A DNA stretch of 64,000 nucleotides. Origin: Antarcticibacterium arcticum (GTDB lineage Bacteria > Bacteroidota > Bacteroidia > Flavobacteriales > Flavobacteriaceae). The translations under genes and the position numbers were made by a program. The stretch lies in contig NZ_CP042476.1 of assembly GCF_007993795.1 (NCBI RefSeq), forward strand, positions 1,054,001-1,118,000, read 5' to 3'. Below the pieces are notes generated by a model. That model worked only from the letters and a program-made list of their open reading frames with translations, searched no databases and had not been told where the DNA came from. Positions within the stretch are counted from its first letter, which is position 1; every line of letters starts with the position of its first letter. Below, in pieces: positions 17,033-26,561 of this stretch.

Positions 17033-19582
17033 ATGGATGATAATTTTTCACCCAAAGTCAAAGATGTCATAGCTTATAGCAAAGAAGAAGCGCTAAGGCT
17101 TGGCCATGACTTTATTGGAACTGAACATTTAATGCTGGGCCTTCTGCGTGATGGAGACGGTAAAGCTATAAATATATTGAACGCCCTTGATATAGACCTT
17201 AGTCATTTAAGGCGAAAAGTAGAAATTTTAAGTCCCGCCAACCCCGCCCCAACAGGAATTTCAAATGAGAAGAAAAACCTACACCTTACAAGGCAGGCAG
17301 AGCGTGCTTTAAAAACAACTTTTTTGGAGGCAAAACTCTTTCAAAGTTCTTCAATTAATACAGCGCATTTATTGCTTTGTATATTAAGAAACGAGAATGA
17401 TCCAACTACCAAACTTCTGAATAAACTGAAAATAGATTATGACGGAGTTAAAGATCAATTTAAATATATGATTACCAACGAAGATGACTTCCTTGAAGCA
17501 CCGCGGGCCGAATCTTTTTCAGATGAGGACAATACAGATGATGTTTCCAAGGATAATCCCTTTACCAGCGCAGGTGGAAAATCTACCAAAAAATCCAAAA
17601 CCCCGGTATTGGACAATTTTGGAAGAGATCTTACAGCCATGGCCGAAATTGACAAACTTGATCCTGTAGTAGGAAGAGAGAAGGAAATTGAAAGGGTAAG
17701 CCAAATCCTGAGCAGAAGAAAAAAGAACAACCCATTGCTTATTGGGGAACCCGGCGTAGGTAAATCTGCTATTGCTGAAGGTCTTGCATTGCGTATTGTG
17801 AAGCGAAAAGTTTCACGTATCCTGTTTGACAAGAGGGTTGTGACATTAGATCTTGCGAGTTTGGTTGCAGGTACCAAATACCGTGGCCAGTTTGAGGAGC
17901 GAATGAAAGCCGTAATGAACGAGCTGGAAAAGAATGATGATATAATTCTTTTCATTGATGAGATACACACCATTGTTGGTGCAGGTGGCGCAACAGGAAG
18001 CCTTGATGCCAGTAACATGTTTAAGCCTGCCCTTGCACGTGGAGAGATCCAGTGTATTGGTGCCACTACTTTAGATGAGTACAGGCAATACATTGAAAAA
18101 GACGGAGCTTTAGAAAGAAGGTTCCAGAAAGTGATCGTAGAGCCTACTACAGTAGATGAAACTTTAGAGATACTAAATAATATTAAAGATAAATACGAGG
18201 AGCACCATAATGTTTCCTATACTGCGGAAGCTATTGATGCCTGTGTAAAGCTAACTAACCGGTATATGACAGACCGTTTTCTACCGGACAAAGCAATAGA
18301 TGCACTGGATGAAGCAGGAGCTCGCGTGCATATTACCAATATAGAAGTGCCCAAACAAATTCTTGACCTTGAACGCAAACTGGAAGAAGTACGTGAGAGT
18401 AAGAATGCCGTTGTTAAAAAACAAAAGTATGAGGAGGCTGCAAAATTGCGGGATGACGAAAAGAATTTTGAAAAGCAACTTGCCATAGCCCAGGAAAAAT
18501 GGGAAGAGGAATCTAAAAAGCACAAGGAAATAGTAACTGAGGATCATGTTGCCGATGTGGTTTCAATGATGACCGGTGTTCCTGTTAACAGAATTGCCCA
18601 AACCGAAATTAATAAACTTGCCGAACTCCCTAAACGTATTAAAGGGAAAGTAATTGGGCAGGATGAAGCTGTAAACAAGGTTGTAAAAGCAATCCAGCGT
18701 AACCGTGCGGGATTAAAAGATCCCAACAAACCCATTGGATCCTTTATTTTCCTTGGTCAAACCGGGGTGGGTAAAACCCAGCTTGCAAAGATCCTTGCCA
18801 AGGAGTTGTTTGATAATGAAGATACGCTCATAAGAATAGATATGAGCGAATACATGGAGAAATTTGCTGTATCGAGATTGATAGGTGCACCTCCGGGATA
18901 TATAGGTTATGAAGAAGGAGGCCAGCTAACAGAAAAAGTAAGAAGAAAACCTTACGCAGTGTTATTGCTTGATGAGGTTGAAAAAGCTCATCCGGATGTT
19001 TTTAATATGCTGCTCCAGGTATTGGATGACGGGTATCTTACAGATAGTTTGGGCCGCAAGATCGATTTCAGAAATACCATTATCATAATGACCTCCAATA
19101 TTGGATCCAGAAAGCTTAAAGATTTTGGCCAGGGAGTTGGTTTTGGGACCGCAGCGAAGCGCTCTCAAATTGATGAAAACACCCGAAGTGTTATAGAAAG
19201 TGCTCTTAAAAAAGCCTTTGCTCCGGAATTTTTAAACAGGATAGATGATGTGGTGATCTTTAATTCCCTTGAACGCGAGGACATTCACAAGATCATAGAA
19301 ATAGAACTTGCCAAATTATATGACCGTATAGGGTTAATAGGCTACACTCTTACTCTCAGCGATAAGGCTAAAGATTATATCGCAGAAAAAGGTTTTGATA
19401 AAGATTATGGTGCAAGGCCACTTAACAGGGCTATTCAAAAATATATTGAAGATGCACTGGCCGAGGAGATTATAACTTCAAACCTTACTGAGGGAGATAA
19501 GATTTTTATGGACCTTGCGGAGGGTAAAGATGCTTTGACCATTAAAATTGACAAGGCAGTATCAAAAGAAAAGGAATCTTAA
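17033..19582 (+). CDS. clpC: ClpC-type AAA+ unfoldase
   Basis: About 850 residues from the ATG at 17033 (MDDNFSPKVKDVI, the normal ClpC opening; a TTG 20 codons upstream is in frame but not family-like). Order: double Clp-N repeat (about 1-145), first AAA+ module with Walker A GEPGVGKSA (near 237), a UVR segment (about 443-480, KKQKYEEAAKLRDDE), second AAA+ module with Walker A GQTGVGKTQ (near 574), and the C-terminal D2-small domain. The UVR motif marks ClpC rather than ClpB. It unfolds substrates, usually for ClpP. No adaptor gene is adjacent. A terminator follows. Confidence 0.95.
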   Translation: MDDNFSPKVKDVIAYSKEEALRLGHDFIGTEHLMLGLLRDGDGKAINILNALDIDLSHLRRKVEILSPANPAPTGISNEKKNLHLTRQAERALKTTFLEAKLFQSSSINTAHLLLCILRNENDPTTKLLNKLKIDYDGVKDQFKYMITNEDDFLEAPRAESFSDEDNTDDVSKDNPFTSAGGKSTKKSKTPVLDNFGRDLTAMAEIDKLDPVVGREKEIERVSQILSRRKKNNPLLIGEPGVGKSAIAEGLALRIVKRKVSRILFDKRVVTLDLASLVAGTKYRGQFEERMKAVMNELEKNDDIILFIDEIHTIVGAGGATGSLDASNMFKPALARGEIQCIGATTLDEYRQYIEKDGALERRFQKVIVEPTTVDETLEILNNIKDKYEEHHNVSYTAEAIDACVKLTNRYMTDRFLPDKAIDALDEAGARVHITNIEVPKQILDLERKLEEVRESKNAVVKKQKYEEAAKLRDDEKNFEKQLAIAQEKWEEESKKHKEIVTEDHVADVVSMMTGVPVNRIAQTEINKLAELPKRIKGKVIGQDEAVNKVVKAIQRNRAGLKDPNKPIGSFIFLGQTGVGKTQLAKILAKELFDNEDTLIRIDMSEYMEKFAVSRLIGAPPGYIGYEEGGQLTEKVRRKPYAVLLLDEVEKAHPDVFNMLLQVLDDGYLTDSLGRKIDFRNTIIIMTSNIGSRKLKDFGQGVGFGTAAKRSQIDENTRSVIESALKKAFAPEFLNRIDDVVIFNSLEREDIHKIIEIELAKLYDRIGLIGYTLTLSDKAKDYIAEKGFDKDYGARPLNRAIQKYIEDALAEEIITSNLTEGDKIFMDLAEGKDALTIKIDKAVSKEKES

Positions 19583-19605
19583 TTGTAAGATTTTAATAAG
19601 CATAC

Positions 19606-19650
19606 AGCCTTCCATTTCTGTAAAGAGTTGGGAGGCTTTTATTATTTTAC
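19606..19650 (+). terminator. Terminator after clpC
   Basis: AGCCTTCC (19606-19613) pairs with GGGAGGCT (19630-19637) with one G-T pair, followed by a T-rich stretch. Confidence 0.7.
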
Positions 19651-19709
19651 CATAGAAAAAATACATCCAAAATACCAACCCGGGTTTCTAAATACAGCTT
19701 AAAAATACC

Positions 19710-19717
19710 TACATTTG
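19710..19717 (+). promoter_or_regulatory. -7 box of the 125-residue protein gene
   Basis: TACATTTG, an exact TAnnTTTG, lies 25 nt before the ATG at 19743. No convincing TTG -33 element. Confidence 0.4.
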
Positions 19718-19742
19718 CCCCACATAATTTCCCTACAAATTT

Positions 19743-20120
19743 ATGATAGAACAAATTCTGGAACTGGACTTTGGAAAAGTCTGGTTTAAAGATAATATCC
19801 TGATTGCAGAACTTAACGAAGGTATTTTGCTGGATGTTGAGAGTAACCGAAAATTACTGGCTATAGGGAAAAAAAATTTTGGAGATGATCCTTATGGATA
19901 CATTTCTTACCGTATAAATTCTTATGCGGTAAATCCTATGGTTTACCTTGATTCTGCGAGTATCTCAAATCTAAAGGCAATAGCCGTGGTTTCAACGAGT
20001 GACATGTGCCGTAATAATGCAGTTTTGGAGCGCCAGTTCTATAAGGACAGTAATTCCTTTGAGGTTTTTGAAACCCTTGAAGAAGCTGTTTCCTGGATCA
20101 AATCGCAACTCAGGGGTTAA
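19743..20120 (+). CDS. Conserved protein, possibly STAS/SpoIIAA-like
   Basis: 125 residues without signal peptide. The alternating beta/alpha pattern (DFGKVWFKDNILIAELNEG, later ISNLKAIAVVSTSDMCRN and a final helix ETLEEAVSWIKSQL) recalls the SpoIIAA-like/STAS fold seen in small Bacteroidota proteins. I do not recognise a specific function. The gene has its own -7-like promoter box and its stop overlaps the stop of hutH by 4 nt, the genes being convergent. Confidence 0.65.
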   Translation: MIEQILELDFGKVWFKDNILIAELNEGILLDVESNRKLLAIGKKNFGDDPYGYISYRINSYAVNPMVYLDSASISNLKAIAVVSTSDMCRNNAVLERQFYKDSNSFEVFETLEEAVSWIKSQLRG

Positions 20121-21628
20121 TCAAACAGCAATTCTTCATCAATTTTAAAGGAGTTTATAAATTCTTTGGCTTTGTGAATAGGTACTGCCATTACCTGATC
20201 TTCTTTTACAATAGGAACTATATCGCGGAAAGTATCCAGCATTTGGGTTAGAAACGGCGAAGTTTTGGCCGGCTCCCTGAAATGTAGCGCCTGGGATGCA
20301 TTAAATAATTCTATAGCCAGAATTGTGGAAATGTTATCTATAACCTTCTGCACTTTGGTGGCACTGTTGGCTCCCATACTCACATGATCTTCCTGCCCGT
20401 TTGATGATACAATGGAATCTGTACTTGAAGGGTTCGCATATAGTTTATTCTGGCTCACAATACTGGCTGCGGTATACTGCGGGATCATAAAACCACTGTT
20501 AAGACCCGGATTTTCTACCAGAAACATTGGGAGACCTCTTAGCCCCGAAACCAGCTGGTAAATACGCCTTTCAGAAATATTCCCCAGTTCAGCCATTGAA
20601 ATTGCCATATAATCCAATGCCAGCGCAAGTGTTTGCCCGTGAAAATTACCGCCGGAGATAATTTTATCTTCTGCTACAAAAATGTTTGGATTATCTGTTA
20701 CCGAATTGATCTCTGTTTTAAATGTTTTCCGAACAAAAGATAAGGTGTCCTTTGTAGCGCCATGTACCTGCGGAATACACCTGAAGGAATAAGGATCCTG
20801 AACAATATCTTTTTCTTCTGCAGCTATTTCACTATCCTGAAGAAATCCCCTTAACCTTTCAGCCGTTTTCACCTGTCCGCGGTGCGGCCTTACCATTTGA
20901 ACCAGTTCATCAAAGGGAGACATATTACAATTAAAAGCATCCACAGATATTGCGCTTATAACATCTGCCAGATAACTTAACTTATAAGATTCAAGCAGTG
21001 CATGAATTCCATGAGCGCTCATAAACTGAGTTCCATTTAACAACGCCAAACCTTCCTTAGACTGTAATTTTACAGGCTCCCATTCAAACATTTCAAGCAC
21101 AACCTGTGCAGGCAATCTTTCATCTTTAAAATACACCTCTCCTTTCCCAATCAATGGTAAAGACAAGTGTGCCAAAGGCGCCAGATCTCCAGAGGCTCCC
21201 AAAGAGCCCTGTTCATAAATTACCGGAAAAATGTCTTCATTATAAAAATCTATGAGGCGTTGCACTGTTTGAAGAGATACACCAGAATGGCCATAACTTA
21301 AAGACTGGATCTTTAATAATAACATCAACCTTATTACAGGTTTTGCAATAAGGCTTCCCGTACCGCAGGCGTGTGACATCACGAGGTTTTCCTGAAGCTC
21401 TGTTAACTTTTCATTAGATATCTTCACATTACAAAGGGAACCAAAGCCGGTATTAACGCCATAAATGGGTTTGCTGTTCTCCTGCATTTTTTTGTCGAGA
21501 TAATTCCGGGCATTTTCAATATTGACCCTGGCCTCATCGCTAAGTTCCAGCTTCTTATGGGTATTTATGATATCGTAAACAGTGGGAAGATCTAATACAG
21601 CAGAGCTAATATAATGAGATGACTCCAT
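20117..21628 (-). CDS. hutH: Histidine ammonia-lyase
   Basis: 503 residues. The MIO prosthetic group forms from the Ala145-Ser146-Gly147 triad in GSLGASGDLAPLAHL. GVNTGFGSLCNVKI near residue 57 carries the catalytic Tyr region and is typical of HutH. It removes ammonia from histidine to give urocanate, the first step of histidine catabolism. The rest of the hut pathway (hutU, hutI, hutG) is not in this window. A related tyrosine ammonia-lyase cannot be fully excluded because the selectivity loop was not analysed, but the overall pattern is HutH. Convergent with the preceding gene (4-nt overlap). Confidence 0.92.
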   Translation of the reverse strand: MESSHYISSAVLDLPTVYDIINTHKKLELSDEARVNIENARNYLDKKMQENSKPIYGVNTGFGSLCNVKISNEKLTELQENLVMSHACGTGSLIAKPVIRLMLLLKIQSLSYGHSGVSLQTVQRLIDFYNEDIFPVIYEQGSLGASGDLAPLAHLSLPLIGKGEVYFKDERLPAQVVLEMFEWEPVKLQSKEGLALLNGTQFMSAHGIHALLESYKLSYLADVISAISVDAFNCNMSPFDELVQMVRPHRGQVKTAERLRGFLQDSEIAAEEKDIVQDPYSFRCIPQVHGATKDTLSFVRKTFKTEINSVTDNPNIFVAEDKIISGGNFHGQTLALALDYMAISMAELGNISERRIYQLVSGLRGLPMFLVENPGLNSGFMIPQYTAASIVSQNKLYANPSSTDSIVSSNGQEDHVSMGANSATKVQKVIDNISTILAIELFNASQALHFREPAKTSPFLTQMLDTFRDIVPIVKEDQVMAVPIHKAKEFINSFKIDEELLFD

Positions 21629-21766
21629 AGGGAAGTAAAAAAATTTGAAATTTTAAATTATTTAAATAATACCTCCGCTATTAAATTTAAGGAAGTAATT
21701 CTTGTTTTTCCAACGCAGGTCTCCACAATGGTTAAACAAATGCTAAATTAAAAGAATAAATGAGGA

Positions 21767-23296
21767 TTATTCCATTCCTCTATCATCATTTTTGAACAAA
21801 TCCAAAAAGGCGGCACCAATATTATCTACAATGTCACCTGCGATCATTCCCTGGTAGCTTAGTTTTGAGGCAGCAATATCCCCAGCTTTTCCGTGTAAAT
21901 AGGTAGCAAAAACTGCCGCTATAAGAGGTTCATATTTTTGAGAGATCAAGCTTGTTATAACCCCTGCCAGAACATCACCGGCTCCAGCAGTAGCCATCCC
22001 GGGATTGCCGGTATTATTTATGTAAAGATTATCTCCTGAAACGGTAATGCTGTGTGCGTCCTTTATTACCAGGATTACTTCATATTTATTAGTAAACTCT
22101 TTTGCCTTGGCCAGCTTATCAAAATCATCTTTCCATTCTCCAAGCAATCTCTCCAGTTCTTTTGGATGTGGGGTAAGAACAGAATTTTTGGGTATTAATT
22201 TCAAAAATCCTTTATTATTGGAAAGCATATTCAAACCATCGGCATCAATTACCATGGGAGATTTGGTTTTCTTCAGTAAAGATTCAAAGGTTTTAACTGT
22301 GGCCGCGCTTATGCCGGCCCCCATTCCAAAACAAATCACATCGGGTTCTGGCTCAAATTGAATATTCTTTAGCTCTTTCTCCCCTTCATCAATTATCACC
22401 ATAGCTTCAGGTAATATGGATTGCAGGATCTCATAGCCGCATTCCGGGGAATATATTGTTACCAATCCCGCTCCCGTTCTTAATGCTGCTTTCGCGCTTA
22501 GGGAAATACTGCCTATTTTCCCATAGCTCCCTCCTATTATCATACTATGCCCGTAATCGCCTTTATGCGAAAAATTCTTTCGGGGTATGTATAGGTTTTT
22601 TGCTTCTTCCTTATCGATTAACTGGGCTTCTGCCGGTGCGGCAGCCAGATATTCATAATCCAGTCCAATATTTAGCACCTGGTAATTTCCCACAAATTCT
22701 GCGGTTTTCGGTAGATAATACACCAATTTGGGTGCCTGGAAAGTTAAGGTATAATTAGCCTTGATAACTGCATCTCCCGGTTCCGGCGTCTTGGTAGAAA
22801 ACAAGCCCGAAGGCATATCTATAGACAAAATAAAAGCTCCCGAGGCATTGATGTAATGAATAAGATCTGCCACCCAACCTTCCGGGGGTCTGTTAAGGCC
22901 AATACCAAAAATAGCGTCTATTACAAAGTCCTTGGGGTGAAGCTCAGGAAAATCCTCGGCTCCTTTTAATAATGTGGGCCAGGGAGCCCCTATTTCTTTT
23001 ATCTTGTTATAGTTGGAAAGAAAATCCCGGGAACGTTCTTTTGTAAAGTTTACAACATAAATACTTACATAATAACCATGTTCAATCAATAACCTGCCTA
23101 CCACGAGTCCATCTCCTCCATTATTTCCAATTCCGCAAATAATTTTAATAGGAACGGATTCATTATTAAGCCTGGCATGTATTTCTTTAAACACAAGGCC
23201 TGCAGCTCTCTCCATCAACTCTTCAGAGGTGATACCCTGTTTTTCAATGGTAACTTTATCTGCTTCGGCCAGCTGCTGAACGGTAAATATTTTCAT
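21767..23296 (-). CDS. nnr: Bifunctional NAD(P)H-hydrate epimerase/dehydratase
   Basis: 509 residues, a fusion of two metabolite-repair enzymes. Residues 1-215 are the YjeF_N epimerase (CGIGNNGGDGLVVGRLL, then VIDAIFGIGLNRPP), which interconverts R and S forms of hydrated NAD(P)H. Residues 225-505 are the ribokinase-like ADP/ATP-dependent dehydratase (KGDYGHSMIIGGSYGKIGS, VIDADGLNML and NPGMATAGAGDVLAG, the last being the nucleotide-binding active site). The product restores damaged NADH and NADPH. It is divergent from gcvT across 134 nt. Confidence 0.95.
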   Translation of the reverse strand: MKIFTVQQLAEADKVTIEKQGITSEELMERAAGLVFKEIHARLNNESVPIKIICGIGNNGGDGLVVGRLLIEHGYYVSIYVVNFTKERSRDFLSNYNKIKEIGAPWPTLLKGAEDFPELHPKDFVIDAIFGIGLNRPPEGWVADLIHYINASGAFILSIDMPSGLFSTKTPEPGDAVIKANYTLTFQAPKLVYYLPKTAEFVGNYQVLNIGLDYEYLAAAPAEAQLIDKEEAKNLYIPRKNFSHKGDYGHSMIIGGSYGKIGSISLSAKAALRTGAGLVTIYSPECGYEILQSILPEAMVIIDEGEKELKNIQFEPEPDVICFGMGAGISAATVKTFESLLKKTKSPMVIDADGLNMLSNNKGFLKLIPKNSVLTPHPKELERLLGEWKDDFDKLAKAKEFTNKYEVILVIKDAHSITVSGDNLYINNTGNPGMATAGAGDVLAGVITSLISQKYEPLIAAVFATYLHGKAGDIAASKLSYQGMIAGDIVDNIGAAFLDLFKNDDRGME

Positions 23297-23430
23297 ATTA
23301 TAATTTTAGGGGGTATAAATATAAAACTTCTGTTTCTGCAAAATAAGCTTCAGGCCAGATTCTTAATAAATCTTCACAATTTACCCTATAATCGGGGTGA
23401 ATTAAATAAATTTACCAAAATTTATAACTC

Positions 23431-24513
23431 ATGAAAGATATTGCTCTAAACGAGATCCATAAAAATTTAAATGCTAAAATGGTTCCATTTGCAGGTTATA
23501 ATATGCCTGTATCCTATGAAGGTGTAAATATTGAACACGAAACGGTACGAAAAGCCGTGGGAGTATTTGATGTTTCTCACATGGGGGAATTCCTTATAGT
23601 GGGAGAAAACGCTCTGGACCTTATTCAAAAAGTGTGTTCCAATGATGTTTCCAAATTGGTAGACGGGCAGGCACAATATAATTGTATGCCTAATGAAACC
23701 GGAGGAATTGTTGATGACCTTATTGTTTATAGATTCAATGCTGAAAAATATATTCTGGTAGTGAATGCTTCCAATATTGAAAAAGACTGGAACTGGATTT
23801 CCCAGCACAATACAATGGATGCAACTATGAGAGATCTGTCTGACGAATATTCCCTGCTTGCCATACAGGGTCCCAAGGCTGCGGAAGCCATGCAGTCCCT
23901 TACCAATGTTAATTTAGCTGAAATGAAATTCTACACTTTTGAAGTGGCAGATTTTGCAGGGGTAAATAATGTGATAATTTCTGCCACCGGATATACCGGA
24001 AGCGGCGGCTTTGAGATCTATTTCAAAAATGAAGATGCAGAGGAGATATGGAACAAAGTAATGGATGCAGGGGCAGAATTTGGAATTAAACCCATAGGAC
24101 TTGCTGCACGGGATACACTTAGACTTGAGATGGGCTACTGCTTGTACGGAAATGATATAGATGATACCACCTCCCCTTTTGAGGCAGGATTGGGATGGAT
24201 CACAAAATTCACCAAGGACTTTATTAATTCTGACAATTTAAAAAAGGAGAAGGAAGAAGGACCTAAAAGAAAACTAATAGCCTTTGAGCTGGATGAAAGG
24301 GGAATTCCACGTCACGGGTATGATATTTTAGATGAGAATGGCAGGGTTATTGGCATTGTGACATCGGGCACCATGTCACCATCATTGGACAAAGGAATAG
24401 GAATGGGTTATATTCCCACAGAAATGGCCAAAAACAATTCAAAGATTTTTATCCAGATCCGGAAAAATGCTGTTCCCGCATCCCAGGTGAAACTGCCCTT
24501 TTATAAAGGATAA
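23431..24513 (+). CDS. gcvT: Glycine cleavage system T protein (aminomethyltransferase)
   Basis: 360 residues. It shows the GcvT landmarks VGVFDVSHMGEF (about 42-53), the GGIVDDLIVYR segment and SATGYTGSGGFEIY (about 183-197), with the C-terminal GIVTSGTMSPSLDKGIGMGY beta-barrel. It transfers the methylene of glycine to tetrahydrofolate together with proteins P, H and L. Those partners are not in this window. The next gene (SDR) begins 6 nt downstream with a TTG, indicating co-transcription. Confidence 0.95.
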   Translation: MKDIALNEIHKNLNAKMVPFAGYNMPVSYEGVNIEHETVRKAVGVFDVSHMGEFLIVGENALDLIQKVCSNDVSKLVDGQAQYNCMPNETGGIVDDLIVYRFNAEKYILVVNASNIEKDWNWISQHNTMDATMRDLSDEYSLLAIQGPKAAEAMQSLTNVNLAEMKFYTFEVADFAGVNNVIISATGYTGSGGFEIYFKNEDAEEIWNKVMDAGAEFGIKPIGLAARDTLRLEMGYCLYGNDIDDTTSPFEAGLGWITKFTKDFINSDNLKKEKEEGPKRKLIAFELDERGIPRHGYDILDENGRVIGIVTSGTMSPSLDKGIGMGYIPTEMAKNNSKIFIQIRKNAVPASQVKLPFYKG

Positions 24514-24518
24514 AACTA

Positions 24519-25334
24519 TTGAAAAAAATATTGATCGTAGGAGCAAGCGGCTTTATAGGCAATGCCTTATATAAAGAGCTTTGCTCCTATTTTGATACCT
24601 ATGGGACCTATTTTACCCAAACCGCAGCCTTCAGGGATAATAAAAAATTTTTCGAATTCGATCAGGATACAGAAAATATAGAGATCCTGCTTGAAAATCT
24701 TAAACCAACGGTTATAATTTCTGCTATTCGTGGGAATTTCAACTCTCAGGTTCACACTCATTTTGCCATTATAGATTACATTTTGAAAAATGATTGTAAG
24801 CTTATCTTCATTTCCTCAGCAAATGTGTTCGATGCCTTTACCAACTATCCTTCCTATGAATATGACAAAACACTTTCTCAAAGTGTCTATGGCAGGTTTA
24901 AAATAAAAATTGAGAATGCCCTTTTGAGGTTGCCCAACCATAAATATGCCATCCTTAGATTGCCTATGGTATTTGGGGCGAACTCTCCACGAATTATTGA
25001 AATTAAGAATAAGATAGAGTATGGACAGGCATTGGAAGTATTTCCAAATGTGGTGGTGAACGCCACAGAAATTGGAAAAATTACCCAGCAGGTTCATTAT
25101 ATTATCAATAGAAAAAAACAAGGAGTATTCCATTTGGGAAGTAATGACCTTACCCATCAACATGACCTAATAACAGATATCGCCGAAATTCTTGGTTTTA
25201 AAAACCCCTTATTAAAACAGGTTTTCGATTCAAATTATGATCGCTTTCTGGCAGTTTTGCCTAAAGACAACCTTTTGCCCAAAAATTTACAGGTCTCTAT
25301 TCAGGATGTTATAAAAGCTACTGTGATTAAATAA
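24519..25334 (+). CDS. RmlD-like extended SDR, NAD(P)-dependent sugar-nucleotide reductase family
   Basis: 271 residues. It begins at a TTG (24519-24521), the only start that keeps the Rossmann motif ILIVGASGFIGNAL at the N-terminus; the first in-frame ATG would be far downstream. FISSANVFD (Ser region) and SQSVYGRFKIKIENALL (YxxxK) give the catalytic residues. The fold resembles dTDP-4-dehydrorhamnose reductase, but the substrate is unknown. It is probably in an operon with gcvT (6-nt gap), which gives no clue to a sugar pathway. Confidence 0.8.
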   Translation: MKKILIVGASGFIGNALYKELCSYFDTYGTYFTQTAAFRDNKKFFEFDQDTENIEILLENLKPTVIISAIRGNFNSQVHTHFAIIDYILKNDCKLIFISSANVFDAFTNYPSYEYDKTLSQSVYGRFKIKIENALLRLPNHKYAILRLPMVFGANSPRIIEIKNKIEYGQALEVFPNVVVNATEIGKITQQVHYIINRKKQGVFHLGSNDLTHQHDLITDIAEILGFKNPLLKQVFDSNYDRFLAVLPKDNLLPKNLQVSIQDVIKATVIK

Positions 25335-25454
25335 AAGGCTGTTAATCTTCTATTAAATACCATAAACTATACCCTGGCCTGAATACTGAATTGTGTAACT
25401 TTAAAAATTATTTAATACAGGCTGATGGTTATTCAGTCTAAATCCCGCAACGCC

Positions 25455-25742
25455 ATGAAAAAATTAACTGATGAAGAAATTGAAAAAAAATTAGGATCCC
25501 TGGAAGGCTGGAGTTATACAGATGAGGGAATACAAACTTCTTTTGAATTTGAAAATTTCAAAGAAGCTTTTACTCTTATGACCCGTATTGCTTTTGAAGC
25601 TGAAGCTATGGATCACCACCCCAATTGGACAAATGTTTACAATACACTTGAAATTACGTTAAGCACTCATGATGCCGGCGGGGTGACAGCAAAGGATTTT
25701 AAACTAGCCAAAGCGATAGAAGATATTGTCAACGCAGAGTAA
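25455..25742 (+). CDS. 4a-hydroxytetrahydrobiopterin dehydratase
   Basis: About 95 residues from the ATG at 25455 (MKKLTDEEIEKKLGSLEGW). The 10-residue extension from 25425 is less family-like. The active-site pattern AMDHHPNW, then LSTHDAGGVT, identifies the pterin-4a-carbinolamine dehydratase (DCoH/PhhB) fold. It recycles the pterin cofactor of aromatic amino-acid hydroxylases; moonlighting roles are known elsewhere. No phenylalanine hydroxylase gene is in this window. A strong terminator follows immediately. Confidence 0.92.
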   Translation: MKKLTDEEIEKKLGSLEGWSYTDEGIQTSFEFENFKEAFTLMTRIAFEAEAMDHHPNWTNVYNTLEITLSTHDAGGVTAKDFKLAKAIEDIVNAE

Positions 25743-25762
25743 TTGCTGAATTAAATTAATTC

Positions 25763-25801
25763 ACGTTCCATTTTTTAGTTGAAAATGGAACGTTTTTTTT
25801 T
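25763..25801 (+). terminator. Strong intrinsic terminator after the pterin dehydratase
   Basis: A perfect 12-bp stem: ACGTTCCATTTT (25763-25774) pairs with AAAATGGAACGT (25782-25793), 7-nt loop, then T9. It ends 29 nt before the YebC start chosen here and argues against upstream YebC starts, which would lie inside the hairpin. Confidence 0.88.
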
Positions 25802-25829
25802 ATTTTTACCACAGATTTTTAAAACAGGT

Positions 25830-26549
25830 ATGGGAAGAGCATTTGAATTTAGAAAAGCACGAAAAATGAAACGCTGGTCAGCAATGGCCAAAGCTTTTAC
25901 TCGCATTGGAAAAGATATTGTAATGGCGGTTAAGGAAGGTGGCCCCGATCCCGATTCCAATTCCAGGCTTCGTGCGGTAATTCAGAATGCAAAGAGCCTC
26001 AACATGCCTAAAGAAAATGTGGAGCGCGCGATTAAAAGGGCAAGTGATAAAAGTCAGGGAGATTATAAGATCGTGCTTTTTGAAGGTTACGCCCCTCATG
26101 GGATTGCTGTTCTCGTTGAAACAGCAACAGATAATAATAACAGAACTGTTGCAAATGTGCGCATGCACTTTAGTAAAAGCGATGGAAATTTAGGCACATC
26201 TGGTTCTGTTGAATTTATGTTTGATCATACCTGCAACTTTCGCATAGCGTCCAATGGTCTTGATCCCGAAGAACTGGAACTTGAGCTTATAGATTTTGGA
26301 GCTGAGGAGGTTTTTGAAGATGAAGATGGTATCCATATATATGCCCCTTTCGAAAGTTTTGGCGCGCTGCAAAAGGAATTGGAACGCAGGGAAATTGAAA
26401 TTCTGTCCTCCGGTTTTGAACGTATTCCTCAGGTTACCAAGAAATTAACCCCGGATGAGGCTGCCGATGTTGAAAAACTTTTGGAGCGTCTTGAAGAGGA
26501 TGATGATGTACAACATGTGTATCACACCATGGAAGAATCTCAAGAGTAA
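25830..26549 (+). CDS. YebC/PmpR family protein
   Basis: About 239 residues from the ATG at 25830 (MGRAFEFRKARKMKRW), the conserved YebC opening for Bacteroidota. Upstream in-frame ATGs at 25779 and 25785 fall inside the preceding terminator. Three-domain YebC fold with KAFTRIGKDIVMAVKEGG, PKENVERAIKRAS and the acidic C-terminal part. Such proteins were described as transcription regulators; more recent work links the family to relieving ribosome stalling at proline-rich stretches, known from other bacteria. Convergent with the acyltransferase gene. Confidence 0.92.
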   Translation: MGRAFEFRKARKMKRWSAMAKAFTRIGKDIVMAVKEGGPDPDSNSRLRAVIQNAKSLNMPKENVERAIKRASDKSQGDYKIVLFEGYAPHGIAVLVETATDNNNRTVANVRMHFSKSDGNLGTSGSVEFMFDHTCNFRIASNGLDPEELELELIDFGAEEVFEDEDGIHIYAPFESFGALQKELERREIEILSSGFERIPQVTKKLTPDEAADVEKLLERLEEDDDVQHVYHTMEESQE

Positions 26550-26561
26550 GGGACCTGGATT

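Noticed and set aside
17455..18093. Antisense reading frame of 212 codons over clpC
   Set aside because: It shadows the conserved AAA+ module; composition is typical of antisense of a coding strand and no start context or motif supports it.
24519..24521. TTG start of the SDR gene as a sign of a truncated gene
   Set aside because: The Rossmann motif follows immediately and gcvT ends 6 nt before, so TTG is the natural start and the gene is intact.
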